Source: Aselliscus stoliczkanus (taxonomy: Eukaryota; Chordata; Mammalia; Chiroptera; Hipposideridae). From it: a stretch of DNA of 64,000 nucleotides. This document shows positions 56,443 to 64,000 of this stretch, one piece after another. The notes below the pieces were generated by a model. That model did not search any database, was not told the origin of the DNA, and worked only from the letters and a program-made list of their open reading frames with translations. The translations under genes were made by a program, and so were the position numbers. The stretch's first letter is position 1; each line of letters starts with the position of its first letter. The DNA is taken from assembly GCA_033961575.1 (NCBI GenBank), contig CM066737.1, forward strand, positions 98,732,709 to 98,796,708, read 5' to 3'.

Positions 56443-57129
56443 TTTTTTTTTGAGGATGGATGAGTAGAAAAATCCAATCGAAAATCAAGGCAATTTATTG
56501 ATCTTGTGCATCATGCCTAAGATAATTCCAAAGCTAAATCAGTGAAGTGAGCTGGTGTAAGTATTCCATGATATAATCTTCTTAGTTATATAAAAATGCT
56601 GACTGTAACGTCAGTCTAACAATGCCTGGTTAAAGCTTAGTAATGTAGGAGGATTGAGAAAAATAAAGGGAGAAGGAGGATAAAGTGACTGGTAGGCTTA
56701 AAAGGGAATCAACTTCTGCCATCATAAAAGACACACCTGACTGCTTTACTAAATTTAAAGACAATGAAGCACAGAAGAAGCACTTACCTGTCTGAGTCAT
56801 GGGTAAGATGAAAGACAGTGTTTGAAAATACTATTTTTTCTTTCTTTCCTGAAAGTTGTCTCTGAAGATAATGGCAAGTTTATTAGAAGAAGATAACATT
56901 TTATTTCAAATCACCTGGAAATAAAGAAAGGGAAACATGAAAAGTCTCAAGCACAATGTTCTTCGCTGCACCTTGACCAAGAAAAGCCTTTGGAATGTGC
57001 CAAGTAGTATCTCACATCAGTTTGCCAGGAACCAAGCAAAATTCACTTGGGGAAAATACGCTCAGTGGAGGACATATGGTCACACCACATCATCTTAATG
57101 GCTCCTCACTCACCCACCACATTCAAATT
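56443..57129. other. No gene recognised
   Basis: Unassigned AT-rich sequence. Confidence 0.4.
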
Positions 57130-57695
57130 CAAAGTTCAAATAGTATTTGTTGACAGCTGTTCTAGACTCTTGGGGAACATCAGTGAACACAACACACAAA
57201 GAGGGGGCTCCTTGCAAACTATTGTGGAATTCAGGAGGAGCTAGATAACAGAATAATGAATACAGTACATAAGTAAATTTATAAAAGTTGTTAACAGGTC
57301 CTAAGAGCTATGCAAAACAAAACAAACAAGCAAAAAAAAAAAAGAACAGAAAAGCAAGAAAAACAGTTTCAGGTGTGCAGAATCCAAGGTTGGGAGCAGC
57401 AGAGGGCAGGCTGTGGTATTAAATCAGGTGGTCAGGGTGAAGCTCACTGAAAAGGTGAGGTTTGAGCAAAGATGGGAAGAAAGCAAGAGTTAGCCAAGCA
57501 GATATCTGGGGCAAGAGCATTCCAGGCCAAAGGAATAGTTAGTGCACAGGCCCTAAGGCAAGAGAACATTTCTGGTGTACTCTTTGAACACCAGGGATGC
57601 CAGTAGGGCTGGAGTGGAGTGAACAAGGAGAATAGGACAGGTGATCAGAGAGGTAAAGGGAAGGCAGGTCAAGGAGAACCTTACTAGTCAGAGAG

Positions 57696-57962
57696 GGGTC
57701 CAAGGACTAGCAGCATCAGCTTCACTTGAGGGTTGGCTAGAAATGCAGAATCTCAGGCTCTGCCCCAGACCTACTGGGTCATAGTCTGCATTTTTTTTTT
57801 TGAGGGCAGTGTCACTGGCCCTCATATGTGGGACCTGAACCGGGGCTGCTGGCTTCCCAAGCCAGCTCCCAACCACCTTGCCACTTGGCCGGTCCTCATA
57901 GTCTGTATTTTAACAAGATCCCCAGGTAATTGATATGCATGTGAGAGTTTGAAAAGCCCTGA
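57696..57962 (+). mobile_element. MER5A hAT element inside L2, split by a SINE
   Basis: 'ggtccaaggactagcagcat', 'gaaatgcagaatctcaggct', 'ccccagacctactgggtcat' before the SINE and 'taacaagatccccaggtaat' and 'gagtttgaaaagccctga' after it. Confidence 0.88.
57794..57895 (-). mobile_element. Short-form bat SINE inside MER5A
   Basis: Antisense short form. Duplication TCATAGTCTG(C/T)ATTT at 57779-57793 and 57896-57910, one mismatch in 15. Confidence 0.95.
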
Positions 57963-58080
57963 TGTGGAACCATCAAGGCCCTTGTTAGCACCTGGATTTT
58001 GACTGAGAGAGATAGGAGTCATTGCAGGATTTTGAGCAGAGGAGTCGTATTGTCTGCTTTATATTTAAAAGGGTCACTGT

Positions 58081-58160
58081 CGGCCGGCGGAGTGGCACGG
58101 TGGTTAACCCTGGTTCAGGTCCCACATGTGAGGGCCAGTGACACTGCCCTCAAAAATACA

Positions 58161-58197
<37 letters not shown>
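58081..58197 (+). mobile_element. Internally deleted short-form bat SINE inside L2
   Basis: Sense short form: 'cggccggcggagtggcacgg' head, then GTGGTTAA joins directly to CCCTGGTTCAGG, so about 25 nt of the anticodon-arm hairpin are absent. The tail is (AAAT)n of about 45 bases. Perfect 14-bp duplication AAAAGGGTCACTGT at 58067-58080 and 58198-58211. Confidence 0.95.
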
Positions 58198-58199
<2 letters not shown>

Positions 58200-58539
58200 A
58201 AGGGTCACTGTGACCTATCTGTTGGGAAGAGCCTTTAAGATAGAAGCAGAGGGAGCAGCCAGGAGGCAATTACCATGATGTAGGGGTACGATGGTGGGGC
58301 TGGGACCAGGGTGCAGGAGGCAAATTGCCTGACGCTGCAGCCTCTCCAGTCCATCTTCTCCTCTCCAGCTCCCCTTCTCACTTCCTCAGCTTTGATTCAG
58401 GCACACAGATCAATTACACATGGAGGGTTAGAAAATGCTTCAGAAGGAAATGACCTTTCAAATCAACTACCTTAAAAGAGGGCATTGTGTGCCATGGGAA
58501 CAAACAAGGGCAGCCTAACTCAGTCCCCATCATGGCCAG

Positions 58540-58930
58540 AAGAGTCTTCCAAAAAGAGAAGATGCTTGAGGTAAGTTTAGGAGGAGTAGGAATTAAGGAG
58601 TGGGGGGAAAAGATGAAAAGGACATTCTGAGAAGAAAAGGCAACATTATGTGAAGACGCAGATGTGAGGAGCCGTATGACACACTTTGCCTGAACAAAGC
58701 AGGGGAGGAGGGGTGGCCGCTGGCGTGAAATGAGATTAGAGAACTAACCAGATCCTGAAGTGCCTTGTGTGCTGCACTAAAGAGCAAAATATCCAGAAAG
58801 CTGTGAAGACATAATGTCAGATTTCAAGGTGGAAGTATGATGTACATTTTAGAAAGAGCATTTAGGAAACCATGGAGATGATAGATTAAAAGGGGGTCAA
58901 CCTGGAAACAGTGAGAGCAGGCCCAAGTGA
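58540..58930 (-). mobile_element. L2 LINE fragment, antisense
   Basis: 'tgaagtgccttgtgtgctgc', 'actaaagagcaaaatatcca' and 'ggtcaacctggaaacagtga' fit antisense L2. Confidence 0.55.
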
Positions 58931-58949
58931 ATGAAAGATGAGAGTAATT

Positions 58950-59185
58950 CATCCCAGGACTCAGAGCCCAGGACTGGCAGTCAGAATGCCCGAGTCCATA
59001 TCTGCCTGTCACCTATAAGCTTTATACGCTAGACAAGTTACCAAACTTCCCGAACCTCAATTTTTCCTCCATGAGAGCAGGTATTCCTCATTTCCTTAAT
59101 GATCACTCAGCTACTGTTGAAAGAATCAAATAACATGCTGTATATATAGCTTGGCATACAGTAAATATTCAATAAATTATGTTGG
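58950..59185 (+). mobile_element. MIR SINE
   Basis: 'tatctgcctgtcacctataa', 'tagacaagttaccaaacttc', 'ccgaacctcaatttttcctc' and 'tggcatacagtaaatattca'. Confidence 0.85.
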
Positions 59186-59244
59186 AAAAGCATTCCAAGA
59201 GATCCTAATTTGCAGCCAAAGTTGTGAACCGCCGACCTAGTCCA

Positions 59245-59350
59245 CCTACTTTATTTCTATATGAAAACACAAAGGCACACAAAAGAGAAATGATTTGTTC
59301 AAGGACACACTTCTAGCAAGTGACATATCGGGGCTCAAGTCCAGCATGTT
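59245..59350 (-). mobile_element. MIR fragment
   Basis: 'aatgatttgttcaaggacac' and 'gtgacatatcggggctcaag' follow antisense MIR. Confidence 0.65.
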
Positions 59351-59359
59351 TTGACATTG

Positions 59360-59597
59360 TAGCATAATGGGAAGGGCTTTCACCCTGGAGATCTACTCTA
59401 ATATTGCCACTTCCCAGCTGTGAGACTGAATGGGTTTTCAACATCTCTCAGCCGTTATCTGTAAGATGGGTCCGGCAACAGCACCTACATCATAGGGTGG
59501 TTGGAAGGATGACATAGATTAAGGCACACAGAGCACTCAGCACAGTTCAAGGCGCAATCAGAAGCATTAATTCAATGCTAGTTATTATTTTAGCTGT
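59360..59597 (+). mobile_element. MIR SINE
   Basis: 'tattgccacttcccagctgt', 'tttcaacatctctcagccgt', 'tatctgtaagatgggtccgg' and 'gagcactcagcacagttcaa'. Confidence 0.88.
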
Positions 59598-59799
59598 GCT
59601 CTGACTCGCAGACCAGTCCATATCTCCACCAGGTTGTATAAACCTCTCATGAATTTTAATCGTTTGCCTCATACCTCATGGCTACACTCATGGGAATAGA
59701 TTTTCACATATTGAACAGAAAAAAAAATCCTTAAAGAGCTAACTAATTCTAATTTGCCCTACTGGCTGATACCAGGAGTTTTAATCAAATGAACCAATA

Positions 59800-60560
59800 T
59801 AACTGTGTACCAAACATCCGTGCTCACGCATAAGCCCTAGTCCGGTACTGTTTGTGCTGTCACTGGGTTTTTGATGTCACCGTTTCCTGTGTATAATCAG
59901 TAATTGACACCAGAGCTCTGACAAAATGACCATTTTTAGAGTGCCATTCGCTGTCTCCCTGGGTTTGGCTGTAAATGTAACTGAAGTAGGATCTGTAGTG
60001 CATCAATTTCTTGTTGCAGTCATGTAAAGAGCTCTGGGAAGAGCTGAGTGGGTGGATAGTTTGGCTTGTTTTCCTGGTAAAGGATAACCTTGATGTTTGT
60101 TTTTTTTACTATTACCTGAATTCTGTGCTATTGCAGAAAGCATCCTTCTCAAGGGAAGAACGTGGATACTGCTGGAGCTAAAGTATTTTTTTGTTGTTGT
60201 TTTGTGTACAAATGAGGCAAGAGATTTATAAACTTGCCTCTTACAGAAAAGTTGCCCTGGTAATTTGTTTTGTAGTGTTTCCAAATGTCCTAACCCCTAA
60301 TTAATCTCTATAGGCCATATTTTTCTTGCTTCATATAGAATACAGAGCTTTCAAATTTGAGCCCTGGGAGAAAAATTTTTCTTTAGTATATATAAATATT
60401 CTAATCACCAGCAGAAGCAAGGTAGCTATATAATTGCCAAAGCCAAAACAAGATGTTTCTGAAGGTACTCTAATTAGTTTGTTTCACATTACATCTTATC
60501 ATGAAATTGAAAATACCAACCATGAAAACTCTGAGGTTTAGCTTTCTTTGTATTTTGTTA
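59800..60560. promoter_or_regulatory. Candidate conserved noncoding block
   Basis: Repeat-free. Contains 'ccctaattaatctc' (homeodomain cores), 'acaccagagctctgacaaaa', 'gtcactgggtttttgatgtc'. No coding frame of note: the 93-codon minus frame at 60003-60284 has no domain. Candidate by absence of repeats and motif content only. Confidence 0.3.
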
Positions 60561-61139
60561 TTTGCTTTAGTAAAGATTCTTGTATATCAGAATCGTAGAT
60601 TCAATAGAATTGTAGATGGAAGAAACATAAACTTGTTAATTTGGATGATCATGAGGTAAATTGACCTAATTAAACTAGGAAAAAGATCAATAAAAAGATT
60701 TCAAAGGTTTTTTTTATCATGGTTTTATAATTAAACAAATGTTGAAGTCTATAGAAAAGCCACTATAGTTAACTTACCAGTTGGAACTTGTAGGAGGTTC
60801 AGGATTTCAAGCTAAACCCATTTCTCACTTCAAGTAAGCTAACTTCTTTTGTATTACCTGGTGCATGGGGGTGGGGAGGGAGGGGATGCAATACAAAACC
60901 AGGTACCTCATTGCTCTCTTACAAGACACATTTACTTGAACACAGCAAATTTTAGTTTCAGCCATTCTGACTCTCCTAGAAGTTATAAGAACTTAATGAA
61001 TAAGCATTTGGAGGAAATGAGTACCTTGCAACTGATGTCATCCAAAACTAATTTTTATTTTAACATCAACAAAGTACTCCTCTCTAGTCAAGTATCCCAT
61101 GTTCTCAGAAATTGTAATTATGATAAAGTGCACCACCAG
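60561..61139. other. No gene recognised
   Basis: AT-rich. 98-codon plus frame at 60849-61145 lacks any recognised domain. Confidence 0.4.
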
Positions 61140-61545
61140 GTCTAATTTTTCACCACTCCCCATATCATACCTTTTGTCATGTGACTTTGGAGTTCCTTCG
61201 TGAAGGCCAAGTGTATATTGCTACCCCTTGTCTTTGAGCGAGGTCATGTGAAATCCTTTGGTCAAAAGGATGTGGGCACAGCTGTCAGGGTGCCAGTCAA
61301 AGCCTCAGCCTTAAGAGGCCTGCATGTTTCTGCTTGCCCTCTTGTGGCTCTGCCATTCCATAAGAAGAATGTGCCTGAGGGTGACACATGTGGAGCTGAG
61401 TGTCCCAAGTAAAGCCCAGGCTAGATCAGCCGACCCCAAGCAGCTGCACACTTATCAGCAAGAATAAATGATTGTTGTTTAAACCACCAGCATTTGGGGT
61501 GGCTTGTGATGCAGCACTACTTAATTCACATCATACTACAAGTTC
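61140..61545 (+). mobile_element. MaLR/ERVL-like LTR, tentative
   Basis: 'aagcccaggctagatcagcc', 'agaataaatgattgttgttt' and 'atttggggtggcttgtgatg' then 'cagcactac' match an old mammalian LTR 3' end with an AATAAA signal. The left boundary is uncertain. Confidence 0.55.
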
Positions 61546-61664
61546 TCTAGGTTGTGATCTCTAAATACATATAATATAGAGCTCATCTTGTTTCTACAGT
61601 ATAATGGGGAAGTTATCCAATTATCACCTCCAGGATAGATTATTTCTCCACGATACATTGGAAG

Positions 61665-61775
61665 AGAATTTACCAACTACCTGTCTTGGGCTCAGTGTTC
61701 TAGGTGCTGGTACACAGGATGGAATACATAGAAATAGTCCCTGAAGTCCCAGGCATTGGTATATACCCTCTAGTA
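61665..61775 (-). mobile_element. L2 3' end, antisense
   Basis: 'tctaggtgctggtacacagg' and 'atagaaatagtccctgaagt' fit the antisense L2 terminus. Confidence 0.6.
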
Positions 61776-63359
61776 ACTGACTACCTGAAGCCGCAACTCA
61801 ATGGCCATTCAAACTGGAGTCTGTAAAACTTTCTCTTTTCAGCGTTCAGTTCCCTATAGTCAAGTATTGTAATATCTTGGCTTTGGTTGAACACTGTATC
61901 CACTATGGCAAGCGCTCTCTCTTGCCTCATTCAATAGCAGTTCAGGGAGTCCCTCTTGTCCTGATTTTCTATGAAGGTGACTGGTTTAACCTAGGTGTAT
62001 GACCCATGGAGGGATGGGAAATTCTCATAGGCCTGAGGCCCCTCGGATATATACAGATGTGAGAGAGAGTCTAGGCTGGCCTCATGTACAGTCAGATGCT
62101 GCGCTGGGAGTAGAATTCGGAAGCACTCACCATTAGAAATAGACAGGGATATGATCCCAGAGAACAGGGCCACTGGGCATAGATAGGAGGGCTAGAATGT
62201 GATAAAGAGGACATCAAGGGACGAGGAGGAAAGGAGAAATGCCAAGCTGGAATCTGAGACAACTGGAATCTTTCTCAGAAGACCTGTCTATTAGTTTCTT
62301 TGCTCGTTTGGATGTGTTTAGCACCAAGTGGGCTATATCCCTTTATGGGCACTTTCAGTAATAGTGTCGTGGGTGTTCTTTGCTCTGCAGTTCCCTCTCT
62401 TTAACCTCACGGACCAGGACCATTTGGGAAGAAGGCTGTTCCTCTAGGTTGGAAGAGGTGTCTTTCTTGCCCATGCAGCCTCCATGTTTGTTGGAGGACT
62501 CGTGCATCCTCTGGGCACATGAAAGCCTCATTCAGGGGACAACTGGAAATTGAGCTCTCTGAGAACTAGGGACATTGCTTGTCAGATCCTTCTCCTACAC
62601 CCTGAGACTTTGGTCCTGGCCTCTGGGCTCTGCCATGTCACACCAAAGGAAGCCCTTGGTCTCTCTGCCTTCTCCTCCTCCTCAACCCACGAAGGGCGTT
62701 CTGACCTATCCAGATATAAGCAGAGCATGACTCATCAGTGGGCTGCCTGTGAATCATGGCTTGGCCCTGATGTTGAAAGGCAGAGTGAGTGCAACACTTG
62801 AAAATTAATGTGAATTGGGATTCTTTGGGGTTTTTTGCTTAAATATTAGTGTCCTTTGATTCAATGTTATCCCTCCTTTGAGTTCAATAAAATAGCAATG
62901 GGAGGACATTCAGAGTCGCTCTAATGATTTCATTCCTGATTCAGAATCCGCCTGAATGTCCATCACTTTTTATATTGAATCTTAATTTCAAATTACCTGC
63001 TGACCCCTAATAATGACTAACTAAATTGATGGGATTCTATAATTGTCGATGCCAAAACAACTTCAAACTCAGTACTATTAACCATTTTCTTTTGAAGAGA
63101 GGAGCAGATCTTCTCATGGGATCAGCCTCTGGAACTGTTGCTAGTTTTGATTGGTCCCTCCTGTCTGTCCTACTAGCGTCTCAGCTATTTACCTACTCCC
63201 CAACTTGTTTCATAAATCTTTAAAGATGACAAAATCATGGTTTTATCCTGTGAGCAATTAAGTGGCCAACTCTTTAAAGTAATTTGTTCTATCTAGCTCT
63301 TTGCTTTCTGGATTATGTCCCTTCATGAGGATCAGAAGTCACATTATCTAAGTTATTTA
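61776..63359. other. No gene recognised
   Basis: Mixed composition. Frames at 62550-62801 and 63026-63223 have no recognised domain or exon context. The sub-block 62820-63060 (with 'tcgctctaatgatttcattc' and 'gcctgaatgtccatcac') is repeat-free and might be conserved noncoding DNA. Confidence 0.4.
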
Positions 63360-63540
63360 TTTTATTGAATTCTTCCAGCAACTGCCCATTTCCATCCCTA
63401 TTTCTCATATAAGGAATTTGAGTCAGCATTTCAGAGAGCCATTAACTCAACAACAGTGATACAGTTACAAAGTTGTGGAGCTAGGATTTGAACCCAAGCC
63501 GACTGACTCCAAAGTCCTTGTTCTTAACCTTTATGCACTT
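63360..63540 (-). mobile_element. MIR SINE
   Basis: 'gcccatttccatccctattt', 'gtggagctaggatttgaacc' and 'ccaaagtccttgttcttaac' follow antisense MIR. Confidence 0.8.
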
Positions 63541-64000
63541 GACTTCACCAGATGCCTAAATCCAAATTATCCAGTCCCATATCCTAGTCAACATTTGTAA
63601 CTGATATTATCGATGGTTTGGAGATAGAGGCTTTCTTTCTGTTACATTCTAGGAGAGTAAGTGTTTTAAAACACCCTCAAGTCAACATGTTTTTCCTCAA
63701 TATTGATCCTTGTTGTCAACATTTACTATAACTTACATTGTAATTTCAGTAAGTACAATTTATATCTTGGTGAATTGAGGACCTTGTGTTAATACTACAT
63801 TTATTTTGGTGAATTGAGGTTCCTATATTAATACTACAATTTAAAAGGCAGCATTTTTTCTGTTTTATAAATAAGCTTCAACTTTTCCTTCCTAATCTGT
63901 CTGCCTTGTGGTTATATCTGGTAACTATCAATTAACAGTAATGTCAATAAAACAAGCTTAGCAAAGTGGGGGTGGGGGAGCAGAATGAAGAACATAATGC
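63541..64000. other. No gene recognised
   Basis: AT-rich. A local duplication 'ttggtgaattgaggacc/ttcc' with 'attaatactaca' recurs at about 63768 and 63809 (unit about 41 nt). Confidence 0.45.

Larger units (their letters stand above)
57130..58290 (-). mobile_element. L2 LINE, antisense, carrying nested insertions
   Basis: Antisense L2: 'agtatttgttgacagctgtt', 'gggaacatcagtgaacacaa', 'aagagctatgcaaaac', 'agagcattccaggccaaagg', 'agtgcacaggccctaaggca', 'tcattgcaggattttgagca' and 'gtattgtctgctttatattt'. It is interrupted by a MER5A (with its own SINE) and by a second SINE. A plus-strand 13/14 CTCF-like core lies at 57396-57409. Confidence 0.85.

Overview
The window is a gene-poor, AT-rich stretch of a placental-mammal nuclear genome. 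I see no intact protein-coding gene, no convincing spliced exon of a host gene, and no rRNA, tRNA gene or CRISPR array. Nearly every open reading frame is either chance or part of a transposable element. The host is very probably a bat. The window holds about 17 copies of a tRNA-derived SINE whose head begins GGGCCGGCC and carries tRNA-like A and B boxes, and this resembles the Rhin-1/VES class of bat SINEs. It also contains a mariner element with two short palindromic derivatives. A horseshoe or leaf-nosed bat is my best guess, but that rests on memory of the SINE family and not on a search.

Layout. 1-949: 3' truncated view of a decayed mariner element, read on the minus strand. 0.95-10 kb: L2, SINE and hAT remnants, an old L1 split by a younger twin-primed L1, and MaLR-like LTR material. 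10-22 kb: SINEs, L2, a MER5A with its target duplication, a 5' truncated L1 carrying an 80-bp mariner MITE, a second MITE near 17.2 kb, and a long L2 that keeps a degraded reverse-transcriptase segment. 22-32 kb: a dense SINE cluster (including a dimeric SINE inside one target duplication), a plus-strand L1M and a 4-kb minus-strand L1 with nested insertions. 32-46 kb: scattered L1, L2, MIR and long SINEs. 46.3-50.2 kb: the most repeat-poor part, with a GC/CpG-richer patch, a G-quadruplex-capable run, two CTCF-like motifs and homeodomain-type sequence. 50-59 kb: LTR, L1 and a (TC)n tract, then a three-layer nest of L2, MER5A and SINEs. 59.6-64 kb: MIRs, an LTR remnant and mostly single-copy sequence.

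There is no operon-like cooperation to describe. The window is best read as a transposon stratigraphy with possible regulatory elements between layers. The most rewarding observations are: the mariner and its MITEs share terminal repeats, and a paralogous L1 in the same window supplies an empty site for one MITE; a SINE dimer sits inside a single perfect target duplication; two L1s show head-to-head arrangements typical of twin priming; and a few CTCF-type motifs and repeat-free blocks may be regulatory. Repeat family names are from memory of consensus sequences and should be confirmed with RepeatMasker and a bat library.
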